Below, one piece after another: positions 1 to 8,965 of a stretch of DNA of 64,000 bases. Every line of letters starts with the position of its first letter. Position 1 is the first letter of the stretch. The position numbers and the translations under genes are program-made. Source of the stretch: Neobacillus paridis (GTDB taxonomy: Bacteria > Bacillota > Bacilli > Bacillales > Cytobacillaceae). The DNA lies in the NCBI RefSeq assembly GCF_016765675.1, contig NZ_JAESWB010000371.1:184877-248876 (forward strand). The letters are read 5' to 3'. The notes below the pieces were generated by a model. That model had not been told where the DNA came from and searched no databases. It was given only the letters and a program-made list of their open reading frames with translations.

Positions 1-173
1 TTTAGGTCGCCGCCATGACAGCTGGAGCATTTTTGATTATAAATCTTTTCCCCTGCTGAAGCGGTATCTTTGCCTCCATCAGAACCGCTGCCACTATCGG
101 AACCGCCGCCGCAGGCTGCAAGGCCTAACACTAAAGATGAGCCTAGTAAAAATGTGACGATTTTTTTCTTCAT
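1..173 (-). CDS. cccB: Cytochrome c-551 lipoprotein (3' part outside window)
   Basis: Reading leftward from ATG 173, the first 57 codons are present and the window edge cuts the rest. The N-terminus has a lysine-rich start, a hydrophobic stretch and a lipobox ending LGLAAC (Cys21), so it is a lipoprotein signal. A Gly/Ser/Asp-rich linker follows, then the c-type heme-binding motif CSSCH at about residues 49-53. A GGGGGAGTG ribosome-binding site precedes the start. This fits the small membrane-anchored cytochrome c-551 (CccB) of Bacillus, an electron carrier outside the membrane. The yvjA-prfB-secA neighbourhood agrees with B. subtilis. The missing C-terminus should carry the Met axial ligand. 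Confidence 0.85.
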   Translation of the reverse strand, partial: MKKKIVTFLLGSSLVLGLAACGGGSDSGSGSDGGKDTASAGEKIYNQKCSSCHGGDL

Positions 174-230
174 TATTGCCACTCCCCCTACATGTGTAAA
201 TAATGCCATCATTGCTTTATTATACCAATA

Positions 231-1100
231 TCAGGCGCGTTTGAAACCCTCTCCAAGTACCTCTGAGGCATCCATAACAACGACAAATGCAGACGGGTCA
301 AGGCTTTTCACTAATTGTTTCAATTTTGTGAACTCCGTTTGATCGACAACACACATCAAAACCGGCCGTTCATGATCGGTGAATCCACCATAAGCTGATA
401 GTTTTGTGACACCGCGGTCAATTTTTTTCAAAATTCCCGATCGGACTTCTTCATGATTATTGGTGATGATCATCGCCATCTTCGAACTGCCGAATCCGAC
501 CTGAATCAGGTCAATCGTTTTGCTGGTAACATACAGGCCAATTAAGGCATATAACGCTTTTTCAATATCAAACACAATCGCCGCGGTTAGGACAATCAAT
601 CCGTCGATCAGGGCGACACATTTTCCCAATGTAATGCCAGAATATTTATTAATAATCTGGGCCGCTAAATCGGTTCCCCCCGTTGAGGCCTGGCCACGAA
701 ACACGATACCCAGCCCCAAGCCGACACCGATGCCGCCAAACAACGCTCCAAGCAGTGCATCATGGGTCCACGGCTCCCAGCTTTTTGTTAGAAACACAAT
801 GAACGGGAGAAAAATGGTCCCGACAAGCGTTTTTACCCCATATTGTTTCCCGCCTAATAAAATCATCCCGGCGATAAATAACGGAATATTAAACGCCCAT
901 TGGACATAAGCAGGTTCGAGTCCCCAGACAGATTTTAAAATCGTACTGATCCCGCTAACCCCTCCTGAAGCAACTCTATTGGGCAGGAGGAATACATTAA
1001 ACGAAATTGCAATGATGGCCGAGCCGATGAGCACCAGCAAATAGTCGCTGACCATGCGGATTTTCGGATTTCTGTCGGCCAAATTACCTAGTCTAGTCAT
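231..1100 (-). CDS. yvjA: YitT family (DUF161/DUF2179) membrane protein
   Basis: This 289-residue protein has about five to six hydrophobic segments in residues 18-210, including a Gly-rich block around residues 118-140 (GALFGG, GLGLGIVFRG). A soluble C-terminal domain of about 80 residues follows (from KMAMIITNN), matching the DUF2179 tail of the YitT family. Length and architecture are ordinary for the family. In B. subtilis the homologue yvjA also lies between cccB and prfB. Transport function for the family is not established, so no substrate is proposed. It follows the prfB terminator and presumably has its own promoter in 1101-1225. Confidence 0.85.
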   Translation of the reverse strand: MTRLGNLADRNPKIRMVSDYLLVLIGSAIIAISFNVFLLPNRVASGGVSGISTILKSVWGLEPAYVQWAFNIPLFIAGMILLGGKQYGVKTLVGTIFLPFIVFLTKSWEPWTHDALLGALFGGIGVGLGLGIVFRGQASTGGTDLAAQIINKYSGITLGKCVALIDGLIVLTAAIVFDIEKALYALIGLYVTSKTIDLIQVGFGSSKMAMIITNNHEEVRSGILKKIDRGVTKLSAYGGFTDHERPVLMCVVDQTEFTKLKQLVKSLDPSAFVVVMDASEVLGEGFKRA

Positions 1101-1225
1101 GATATTTCTCCTTTAAAAGCAAACTTTTCGCAGTGAGTATAGCATGGGTAAAAAATAGTGTAAATGGCATTAAGTTGCCGTGGTAAAGCAGTAAAATTAC
1201 TTTATTCGACCAGCTTTGAAATAAT

Positions 1226-1259
1226 AAAGCCTTTGCCAAACAATACCGGCAAAGGCTTT
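1226..1259 (-). terminator. Rho-independent terminator of prfB
   Basis: Perfect 12-bp inverted arms AAAGCCTTTGCC and GGCAAAGGCTTT flank a 10-nt loop. A-rich and T-rich flanks on both sides allow bidirectional action. It lies 10 bp past the prfB stop. Confidence 0.85.
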
Positions 1260-1269
1260 TTGAATGTCA

Positions 1270-2371
1270 TTATGAAATTCTCGAACGAAGATAAGCATTG
1301 ATAAATGGATCGAGGTCACCATCCATGACCGCTTGGACATTACCAGTTTCAACACCGGTACGATGGTCTTTCACCATCGAATATGGGTGGAAGACATAGG
1401 AGCGGATTTGGCTGCCCCAGCCAATTTCCTTTTGCTCGCCGCGGATTTCCGCCAAAGCCTTTTCTTTCTCTTCCAGTTCCCTTTGATAGAGTTTTGATTT
1501 TAACATATTCATCGCCCGCTCGCGGTTTTGGATCTGGGAACGTTCCGTTTGGCAGGAGACAACAATCCCAGTCGGCAGGTGGGTAATCCTGACAGCCGAT
1601 TCCGTCTTATTAATATGCTGACCACCGGCACCGCTCGAACGGTACGTATCTATCCGAAGATCCTCCGGACGAATTTCCACTTCAATATCATCATTAAATT
1701 CCGGCATCACGTCACAGGAAACGAAGGAGGTATGGCGGCGGCCCGAGGAATCAAACGGCGAAATCCTGACAAGGCGATGAACGCCCTTTTCCGCTTTCAA
1801 ATAGCCATAAGCATTATGGCCTTTGATGCCTAACGTCACACTCTTAATCCCGGCTTCATCACCCGGCAAATAATCGAGCGTTTCCACCTTAAAGCCCTTG
1901 CTTTCGGCCCAGCGAGTATACATTCTTAAAAGCATCGAACCCCAGTCTTGAGACTCTGTTCCCCCAGCTCCCGGGTGAAGCTCCAGAATCGCATTATTTT
2001 TATCATACTCATCGCTTAAAAGCAGCTGCAATTCATATTGGTCGAGCCGGTTCGTAAGTTTCTCCAGCTCGGTTTCAAGTTCGGCCTGCAGCTCAGCATC
2101 ATTTTCTTCCTTCACCAGCTCGTAGGTGAGTTCCAGATTCTCATATAACTCATTCATTTCCTTAAATTCATTGACTTGATCCTTTAAGGCATTTGCCTCA
2201 TTTATAACTTTCTGGGCCTGCTCCTGGTCATTCCAGAAGTCTGGATGCAGCATCATATCGTCCAGTTCAGCAATCCTGGCCTCCTTATTTTCAAGGTCAA
2301 AGAGACCCCCTAAAGTCCGCTAACGTGGCAGCCATTTTTTCAAGGGTATTGCGAATTTCTGCTAATTCCAT
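1270..2371 (-). CDS. prfB: Peptide chain release factor 2 (programmed +1 frameshift)
   Basis: RF2 recognises UGA and UAA stop codons on the ribosome. The full gene begins at ATG 2371 with 24 codons ending AGG GGG TCT CTT, then an in-frame TGA at 2297-2299. A +1 shift on CTTTGAC continues as [14 protein letters not shown] and joins the long frame, giving about 366 residues. An SD-like AGGGGG just before CTT TGA is the classical stimulator, so RF2 level autoregulates its own synthesis. The long frame contains the GGQ motif region ([15 protein letters not shown]) that triggers peptidyl-tRNA hydrolysis. A caller that ignores the shift will start the gene falsely at 2256. The upstream AAAAGATG start has a GGTGG ribosome-binding site. 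Confidence 0.95.
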
Positions 2372-2859
2372 CTTTTCCACCTCTATAAAATAAATATCAT
2401 TCCAAATATCCTTACAGATTGCTTGCATGCAATTTTCCATTTTCCATTATAACGCAAGACTTAGGAAAAATTCAAAACACAGATATTCCGGTAAACATTA
2501 GTTTTAACTGGGAGCACTGATTATTTGCTTGAAGCGGAGGAATAGCCGGAGGTATAATAATAGGATAGCAAAATTCGCCGCAATGGATCATTGTTGTCAC
2601 TGCTGCTGTTTAAGTGGTAATATATAAAAGGAAAATTATCGGAAGTCATTAAGAAAAGCGGAAGCGCCTTGACCATCGCCGTACAAACTAGAGGGGCTAC
2701 GACTGAGATAAAGGAAACACGATAAACGAAGTGAATCGATGTTGACTTATCGTAGGGAGGAGGCCTGAAGTTTGCTAGGCGATAGGCGCTGGAGCTGGAC
2801 AATTCTCAAAGCGGAAATGATATAAATTTTGATAAGTAAAAAAGGAGCGTTCTTCAAAT
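2372..2859. other. Divergent prfB/secA intergenic region with inserted repeat
   Basis: The 488 bp between the divergent starts of prfB and secA contain a 150-bp dispersed repeat (2651-2800), described separately, and the secA ribosome-binding site AAGGAGCG at about 2842. No convincing gene is visible; the short frames here have no ribosome-binding sites. Confidence 0.6.
2651..2800 (+). repeat. Dispersed repeat, copy 1 (REP/MITE-like)
   Basis: This copy shares ordered blocks with 63034-63308: AAGAAAAGCG, AAGCGCCT, ACTGAGATAAAGGAAACACG, TTGACTTATCGTAGGG and TAGGCGCTGGA. The ends carry short inverted AAGCGCCT/AGGCGCT segments. It contains no gene. Copy 1 is shorter than copy 2 because the middle is missing. 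Confidence 0.6.
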
Positions 2860-5370
2860 ATGGGGATTTTAAATAAAGTCTTTGATCTGAACAAGCGCGA
2901 GTTAAAGCGGTTGGACAAGCTTGCCGTAAAAATTGACGCACTTGCTGGGGAAATGGAAAGACTCAGCGACGAACAGCTTCGTGAAAAGACAGCGGAATTT
3001 AAGGCACGCTACCAAAAAGGAGAAACACTTGACGACCTGCTTGTCGAAGCATTCGCCGTGGTTCGTGAGGGTGCCCGCCGCGTGCTCGGTCTATATCCGT
3101 TTCACGTGCAATTAATGGGGGGGATTGCCCTCCATGAAGGGAATATCGCCGAGATGAAAACCGGTGAAGGGAAAACCTTAACCGCGACAATGCCGGTTTA
3201 TTTGAACGCTCTTTCTGGTAAAGGCGTTCATGTCGTGACCGTCAACGAATACTTGGCAAGCCGGGACGCTACCGAGATGGGGCAGTTGTATGAATTCCTA
3301 GGTTTAACAGTTGGCTTAAACCTAAACAGCATGGACAGCCAAGAGAAGCAGGCAGCCTATAATTGCGATATCACCTACGGGACCAACAACGAATTTGGCT
3401 TCGACTATTTGCGTGATAATATGGTTCTTTATAAAGAGCAAAAAGTGCAGCGCCCGCTTTATTTTGCGGTCATTGACGAGGTTGACTCGATTTTAATTGA
3501 CGAAGCGCGGACACCGCTGATTATCTCCGGTTCAGCGCAGAAGTCGACCTCTCTTTATATTCAGGCGAATGCCTTTGTGCGGACGCTGTCTAAAGATGTC
3601 GACTATACGTATGATGAAAAAACAAAAGCAGTCATGCTGACCGAGGAAGGCATCAGCAAAGCCGAGAAAGCCTTTGGGATTGACAATCTATTTGACATTT
3701 CGCACGTTACCTTAAACCATCATATTAACCAGGCTTTAAAGGCAAATGTCTCGATGCACCTGGATGTCGACTATGTTGTCCAAGACGGTGAAATTGTGAT
3801 TGTTGACCAATTTACCGGCCGTCTAATGAAGGGGCGCCGCTATTCTGAAGGCTTGCACCAAGCGATTGAAGCCAAGGAAGGCGTCGAAATTCAAAACGAA
3901 AGCATGACCATGGCGACGATTACATTCCAAAACTACTTCCGAATGTATCAAAAATTAGCCGGTATGACCGGTACCGCGAAAACGGAAGAAGAAGAGTTCC
4001 GAAACATTTACAATATGAATGTTATTGTAATCCCAACAAATAGACCAATTATTCGTGAAGACCGCCCTGACTTAATTTACGTCTCGATGGAAGGCAAGTT
4101 CCATGCTGTAGTCGAGGACATCGCTGAACGTCACAAAAAAGGACAGCCGATACTTGTCGGTACCGTGGCCATTGAAACATCTGAACTCGTGTCAAAAATG
4201 CTAACGAAAAAAGGCATTCGCCATAATGTCCTAAACGCGAAAAACCATGCCCGAGAAGCGGAAATTATCGCCGAAGCTGGCCAAAAAGGTGCGGTAACGA
4301 TTGCCACTAACATGGCCGGTCGTGGTACCGACATCAAGCTCGGTGAGGGTGTGGTCGAGCTTGGAGGACTTGCCGTTATCGGTACAGAGCGTCACGAAAG
4401 CCGCCGGATTGACAACCAGCTGCGCGGACGTTCCGGACGTCAAGGCGATCCTGGGGTGACACAATTTTATCTATCGATGGAAGACGAGTTGATGCGTCGT
4501 TTCGGTTCTGATGCGATGAAAAACAGAATGCAAAAACTCGGAATGGATGACACTCAGCCGATTCAAAGCAAAATTGTCTCACGTGCTGTTGAATCAGCGC
4601 AAAAACGGGTTGAAGGCAACAACTTTGATGCTCGTAAACAATTACTGCAATATGATGATGTTCTTCGCCAACAGCGGGAAATTATTTACAAGCAGCGGGA
4701 CGAAGTTTTAGAATCTGAAAGCCTAAGCGACATTGTCCAAAATATGATTTTACGATCGCTTGAACGCCATATTAACGCACTGGCACCTGCTCATGTGGAT
4801 GAAGAGGAATGGAACCTGCAAGCTATTGTTGATTATGTCCATGCCAACCTGCTTCCGGAAGGCGATATCACCTTATCCGATCTGAAAGGAAAGGATCCGG
4901 AAGAAATGGTCGAAGCGATTTTTGCCAAAGTGAAGCAACGTTATGAGGAAAAAGAACAGCTTCTCGAACCTGAACAAATGCGTGAGTTTGAAAAAGTTGT
5001 TACACTGCGGGCTGTCGATTCCAAATGGATCGATCATATCGATGCAATGGATCAGCTTCGTCAAGGAATTCATTTGCGTGCATACGGACAAACTGACCCG
5101 CTTCGCGAATATCAGCACGAAGGCTTTGCGATGTTCGAGGCGATGATTGAATCGATTGAGGATGAAACCGCGATGTATATTATGAAGGCGGAAATCCGTA
5201 ATAACCTTGAGCGCCAAGAGGTTGCTCATGGACATGCGGTAAATCCGAAGGAAGACGGCGAAACCGTCAAGCGGAAGCCGAAAGTAAACAAACAGCGGAT
5301 CGGACGTAACGATCCATGCCCCTGCGGCAGCGGTAAAAAATACAAAAACTGCCATGGAGCAGCAGTATAA
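2860..5370 (+). CDS. secA: Preprotein translocase ATPase SecA
   Basis: SecA drives post-translational export of preproteins through SecYEG by ATP hydrolysis at the inner face of the membrane. The 836-residue protein has Walker A MKTGEGKT (residues 99-106), DEVD Walker B (206-209), a preprotein cross-linking region, the second motor with helicase motif VI-like [10 protein letters not shown], and a C-terminal zinc-binding tail ([12 protein letters not shown]) that binds SecB-type partners and lipids. Length is normal for Bacillus. The start at 2860 has AAGGAGCG 11 bp upstream. In B. subtilis secA and prfB are co-directional; here secA is inverted relative to prfB and hpf. Confidence 0.97.
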   Translation: MGILNKVFDLNKRELKRLDKLAVKIDALAGEMERLSDEQLREKTAEFKARYQKGETLDDLLVEAFAVVREGARRVLGLYPFHVQLMGGIALHEGNIAEMKTGEGKTLTATMPVYLNALSGKGVHVVTVNEYLASRDATEMGQLYEFLGLTVGLNLNSMDSQEKQAAYNCDITYGTNNEFGFDYLRDNMVLYKEQKVQRPLYFAVIDEVDSILIDEARTPLIISGSAQKSTSLYIQANAFVRTLSKDVDYTYDEKTKAVMLTEEGISKAEKAFGIDNLFDISHVTLNHHINQALKANVSMHLDVDYVVQDGEIVIVDQFTGRLMKGRRYSEGLHQAIEAKEGVEIQNESMTMATITFQNYFRMYQKLAGMTGTAKTEEEEFRNIYNMNVIVIPTNRPIIREDRPDLIYVSMEGKFHAVVEDIAERHKKGQPILVGTVAIETSELVSKMLTKKGIRHNVLNAKNHAREAEIIAEAGQKGAVTIATNMAGRGTDIKLGEGVVELGGLAVIGTERHESRRIDNQLRGRSGRQGDPGVTQFYLSMEDELMRRFGSDAMKNRMQKLGMDDTQPIQSKIVSRAVESAQKRVEGNNFDARKQLLQYDDVLRQQREIIYKQRDEVLESESLSDIVQNMILRSLERHINALAPAHVDEEEWNLQAIVDYVHANLLPEGDITLSDLKGKDPEEMVEAIFAKVKQRYEEKEQLLEPEQMREFEKVVTLRAVDSKWIDHIDAMDQLRQGIHLRAYGQTDPLREYQHEGFAMFEAMIESIEDETAMYIMKAEIRNNLERQEVAHGHAVNPKEDGETVKRKPKVNKQRIGRNDPCPCGSGKKYKNCHGAAV

Positions 5371-5390
5371 AGCAGTATAAAAGATAAGCT

Positions 5391-5428
5391 AAGAGCACCG
5401 GCTATTGATGAAGTCGGTGCTCTTTTTT
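5391..5428 (+). terminator. secA terminator
   Basis: Arms AAGAGCACCG and CGGTGCTCTT flank a 14-nt loop and are followed by a T run. The Tn3-family element begins 7 bp further on, so it inserted immediately behind this terminator. Confidence 0.9.
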
Positions 5429-5430
5429 TC

Positions 5431-5435
5431 ATATT
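5431..5435 (+). repeat. Target-site duplication ATATT (left)
   Basis: ATATT directly precedes the GGGG of the left terminal repeat and recurs at 15108-15112 directly after the right one. A 5-bp duplication is the hallmark of Tn3-family transposition. Confidence 0.85.
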
Positions 5436-5472
5436 GGGGTACCACCAACAATCGGAAATTTTGTACGCTAAG
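5436..5472 (+). repeat. Left terminal inverted repeat of the Tn3-family element
   Basis: The repeat begins GGGGTACCACCAACA and ends TACGCTAAG. It matches the reverse complement of 15070-15107 at most positions. The shared inverted sequence extends inward to about 5540. Confidence 0.85.
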
Positions 5473-5489
5473 CAAAATTCGACACGAAA

Positions 5490-5525
5490 AAAGCCAAAAA
5501 CCAGTACGTTAAGGGATTTGGCTTT
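5490..5525 (-). terminator. Terminator at transposon end, serving the lan operon
   Basis: Arms AAAGCCAAA and TTTGGCTTT flank an 18-nt loop. On the minus strand a T run follows. It lies inside the extended terminal repeat and downstream of the small peptide gene and lanC. The mirror copy at the right end (15017-15054) has its T run on the plus strand. Confidence 0.65.
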
Positions 5526-5557
5526 CATTATCGATTAATTTTTATTAAAATGCCTTT

Positions 5558-5689
5558 TCAGCTAAACAAACTTCTTAAGTAATATACTATACTATTCCCT
5601 AATAGGAATTTTACAGCAATTATTATAATTAATACAAAAGCGCCAGCCACAACTACTATTGATGATTTGTTCTTCTCTTTATCTGCCAT
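5558..5689 (-). CDS. 43-aa single-helix membrane peptide, candidate LanI immunity peptide
   Basis: An ATG at 5689 follows an ideal AGGAGGT ribosome-binding site 8 bp upstream and opens 43 codons ending TGA. The product starts with a charged, polar head (MADKEKNKSS) and then has a hydrophobic stretch at about residues 11-30, rich in Ile and Val. The tail is short and basic. It is the last gene of the lan operon, 34 bp after lanC and before a terminator. No LanFEG-type exporter is present in the element, so a membrane immunity peptide of the PepI type is a reasonable reading. No sequence homology to a known LanI is claimed. It is real by its ribosome-binding site and position; its function is inference. 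Confidence 0.6.
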   Translation of the reverse strand: MADKEKNKSSIVVVAGAFVLIIIIAVKFLLGNSIVYYLRSLFS

Positions 5690-5723
5690 GTACCGACCTC
5701 CTATTATCCGGACTTCAAAGTTA

Positions 5724-7049
5724 CTAATCTGTTAAATATATGAATGACCAAGTAGGCTTTTGTTTGATTAGAATGGATTGTAGCACCATGTAGATTCCAC
5801 TGATTCCGTCCAATGAGCCAATTGAAGTCCTTTTTACCCCGTCAAAAGATACATCCTCGAAGCCTAGTAAACTATCTTCATCTAGTTCATAAAGCAGTCT
5901 GGTGATTAATTGGTTTTTGAATACTGATAGGTCATCATCTAATGTTTCTATATACATTAAATGTGTTAAATGAATAAGTCCTGCAAGCCCATGACAGAAG
6001 GTAGGGCTTATAATGTTTAAATCTTCAAAGTTTCTATTACTCAATGATCTATAAGCAGTTACAGCCATTTTTTTATACTTCTCATTTTTTAAAGCTCTTC
6101 CACAAATCCATAAAGCCCTTGCTACGCCCGGTGTTCCATAACACCATCCATTAGCTCCTTTTTGATTATCCGATAAAGATTTATTTACATATTCATCATA
6201 ATTTACTTTCGAAGGCCACCAAATTCCAAATTCATCCTTCTGAACCCAAGATACTAACTCATCTGCCATATCCTGAAGGGTTTCGGGCAAATTAACAAGC
6301 TCATACCCTTGTTCTATGGCTAGAGCCATGATCGATAGGGGGCCGCATATCCCATGGGCCATCCCCAAATCTAAATGTCCGCCGGGATAATTTTCCGAAT
6401 CATTATTAAGTTGATTTTTCATGGTAATAAAATATCTGGGGATTCTGTTTCCTTTATAGTTAACAGTTTCATTTAATCGAATAAAATATTCTAAGATATT
6501 TTTAATGGAAATTTCCGCTTGTTTATTTTCCTTTAAAATTAAAAGATATCTGGCTATTCCAGCTAATCCATAAACCGTTTCAAAATCCAAACTTGTGGTT
6601 TGGCCTTCATTCAGATTTTTAGTTGCAATCTGTATATAAAGGTTTATATTTTCAAGTATTAAATCATTTAATTGACTGACAAAGCTTGAATAATTCTTTC
6701 CATCTGATAGCAAATAAACGGAAGCAGCAATTCCAGTGAGTCCTCCCCACAGTGATAAATTGTTTACTTTCCCCTCTGATATGGTTTGATTTAACAGCAC
6801 CAACATCTTATATCCGTACTCTTCTAAAACAGAACTGTTGCTATTAATTTGCGAATGGAAAGAAACTAAACCTGATATTCCGGAAGCAAGTGTATAGTCC
6901 ACATCCAAAGTTTGAGCATTTTCCACTTGTTTTAAAGTTGCAATAAGAATCTCAGGCTCTTTTAAATCCATAATTAGTTTATTTGTGAAATTTGATATGA
7001 TCCGATTAATACTTTGATTCAAATCCGTTTCAATTACCTGCATGATCAT
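5724..7049 (-). CDS. lanC: Lanthionine synthetase C (LanC cyclase)
   Basis: LanC catalyses addition of Cys thiols to dehydroalanine/dehydrobutyrine, forming (methyl)lanthionine rings in class I lanthipeptides. The 441-residue protein shows the seven-fold double-helical barrel repeats (LWGGLTGIA, VYGLAGIAR, AHGICGPLS, YGTPGVARA, CHGLAGLIH). The zinc ligands are visible as Cys303 (GWCYG) and Cys352-His353 (FCHG), and the active-site His is His232 (AHGICG). All key residues are present, so it should be active. ATG 7049 has a strong GGGGAGG ribosome-binding site. It lies 41 bp after lanT in the same operon. Cyclisation of the three Cys residues of the LanA peptide is its probable job. Confidence 0.95.
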   Translation of the reverse strand: MIMQVIETDLNQSINRIISNFTNKLIMDLKEPEILIATLKQVENAQTLDVDYTLASGISGLVSFHSQINSNSSVLEEYGYKMLVLLNQTISEGKVNNLSLWGGLTGIAASVYLLSDGKNYSSFVSQLNDLILENINLYIQIATKNLNEGQTTSLDFETVYGLAGIARYLLILKENKQAEISIKNILEYFIRLNETVNYKGNRIPRYFITMKNQLNNDSENYPGGHLDLGMAHGICGPLSIMALAIEQGYELVNLPETLQDMADELVSWVQKDEFGIWWPSKVNYDEYVNKSLSDNQKGANGWCYGTPGVARALWICGRALKNEKYKKMAVTAYRSLSNRNFEDLNIISPTFCHGLAGLIHLTHLMYIETLDDDLSVFKNQLITRLLYELDEDSLLGFEDVSFDGVKRTSIGSLDGISGIYMVLQSILIKQKPTWSFIYLTD

Positions 7050-7090
7050 ACTAACCTCCCCTTCTATTAATGGAGTTGGGAAAAAGTTTT

Positions 7091-8944
7091 CTAATGCGCA
7101 GTTTGAAATTGCTCGATCTGCATATTGTACAGTTCCGCATATATTTCATCCTTTTCCATAAGTTCTTGATGTGTACCCATTTCCGCAATTTTTCCTCCAT
7201 CGAGAACAAGTATCTTATGAGCATATCGAATAGTTGTATAACGGTGCGAGATAAAAATGCCAATTCGGTCATTTACCAGATTGTTAAACCTCTTAAATAT
7301 ATCTTTTTCAGCCTCAGGATCTAGGGCTGCACTAGGTTCATCCAGGATATACAAAGACGCATCTCTCATAAATGCTCTGGAAATAGCAATTCTTTGCCAC
7401 TGTCCGCCGCTTAACTGATACCCGTCTTGGAAGTACTTACCAAGTTGTGTGTCTAAATAGTGGGGTAATTGGCATGTAAGGCTGGCAAGTCCCGCATTTT
7501 CGAGAGCTCTATTAATTTCAAAGTCATTTTCAATATTTTTAATATCCCCGAATCCCACATTGTTTCTGAGCGACATTTCATAGTGAACAAAATCTTGAAA
7601 GACCATTCCAATTTCTTTATACAATTGATTCTCGGTAAAAGATTTAATGTTCTCACCGTTGATTAGTATATCCCCTTCATAATCTGAATAAAGAAGTGTA
7701 ATCAGTTTAACAAGCGTAGATTTACCAGACCCGTTTTTTCCGACTATCGCAAGTGTCTCTCCTTGCTCTAATTCGAATGAAATGCCTTTTAATGCATAAA
7801 AATCTGTACCTGGATACCTAAAGGAAACACTTCGAAATTCAATTGACCTAATTTTTTGATTGGATGCTATTTTTTTGTTAGATTTTGAATGCTTTGCAGA
7901 CTCCGTTATATTTGCTTCCCGTGAGTAATCCAAGAAATTGAAGAGTTGTTCCACATACAAATTATTTTTGCAAATATCTACTATGTTAAATACGATATTT
8001 TGTGAATTAGTAAATGTTAAAGTTACGGCAGAAATATAAGCAACAAAGTTACCAATATTGATTTTACCGGCAAATGCCGAATAGGCAATATACATGATGA
8101 TAGTGCTTATTAAGATGTTGCTAATTAATTGGGAAAATAATGATATTCCTGTTCTTTTATTAGCTAAAATCTTATCTTCTTTTAAGAAACCACTAATAAT
8201 TGATTGATACTCGCTTAAAAAATGAGTATGTAATTGATTTAATTTAGCCTCTTTAAAACTGGAGTCTCTCGTTAATAAGAATGTCAAATACCAAGCTTTC
8301 CTGTGGCGTGGAATCCTTGAGTAATAAATTAGGAATTCCTTTTTCCCCAGATGTAAATAAGCAAAAAAGAATAATACAGGAATTAATCCGAGTGTTAACG
8401 CAATAATCCAATTCCAGGTTATTAAAATTGCCGCTGATGAAAACAGGGTAACAAATCCCGTTAATATTCCAAGAATTTGTTCGAAAATCTCGTAAGGTCT
8501 ATAGTTAGCTTCTTGCTGAGACCTTTGTAGCTGATCCTGTATGTAGGCATTTTCAAAATTTGCCAGGCTCATGCTGCCTACTTTCTTAAAAATCTCCACA
8601 TTTACAAAGTTTGAAATATAGGTTTGATAAATAGATTTACTATGCGTTTCAAAGATTGTGATAATCTCGTTCAGCAGTGTTAATCCAACAAAAACAGCAA
8701 CAGCACTAGCGATAGGAAAAAAGCTACCTGTTCCCTGCATCTTCACTATTGTATTTACAATGCTTTGAGAAGCCAATAGGAGCAAAGCGGGAATTACACC
8801 CCTTGTTATATTAAAAATTAAAATCAATAAGAAATGTAAGGAATTTGCATTCCATAAAATTTTAAAAATTCTTGGCCAATACGAAAATGCAAACACAATA
8901 TTTTTTAAGCTAACTGGTTTTTCTGATTGAGTTGAAGCTTGCAT
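7091..8944 (-). CDS. lanT: Lanthipeptide ABC exporter LanT
   Basis: This 617-residue half-transporter has a membrane domain (residues about 35-330, with hydrophobic segments near 35-60, 75-95, 155-200 and 270-310) followed by an ATPase domain. Walker A is at 402-410 (GKNGSGKST), the signature LSGGQ at 511-515 and Walker B LYILDE at 531-536. There is no N-terminal C39 peptidase domain, so it exports but does not cleave the leader, like NisT/SpaT. Leader removal must be done by another protease, and none is encoded nearby. The gene sits between lanB (22 bp gap) and lanC. GGGAGGT precedes ATG 8944. Confidence 0.93.
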   Translation of the reverse strand: MQASTQSEKPVSLKNIVFAFSYWPRIFKILWNANSLHFLLILIFNITRGVIPALLLLASQSIVNTIVKMQGTGSFFPIASAVAVFVGLTLLNEIITIFETHSKSIYQTYISNFVNVEIFKKVGSMSLANFENAYIQDQLQRSQQEANYRPYEIFEQILGILTGFVTLFSSAAILITWNWIIALTLGLIPVLFFFAYLHLGKKEFLIYYSRIPRHRKAWYLTFLLTRDSSFKEAKLNQLHTHFLSEYQSIISGFLKEDKILANKRTGISLFSQLISNILISTIIMYIAYSAFAGKINIGNFVAYISAVTLTFTNSQNIVFNIVDICKNNLYVEQLFNFLDYSREANITESAKHSKSNKKIASNQKIRSIEFRSVSFRYPGTDFYALKGISFELEQGETLAIVGKNGSGKSTLVKLITLLYSDYEGDILINGENIKSFTENQLYKEIGMVFQDFVHYEMSLRNNVGFGDIKNIENDFEINRALENAGLASLTCQLPHYLDTQLGKYFQDGYQLSGGQWQRIAISRAFMRDASLYILDEPSAALDPEAEKDIFKRFNNLVNDRIGIFISHRYTTIRYAHKILVLDGGKIAEMGTHQELMEKDEIYAELYNMQIEQFQTAH

Positions 8945-8965
8945 GGAGACCTCCCTATAAACCTA

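Noticed and set aside
4873..5355. 160-codon open frame opposite secA
   Set aside because: It is antisense to the conserved 3' part of secA, has no ribosome-binding site and shows no family pattern.
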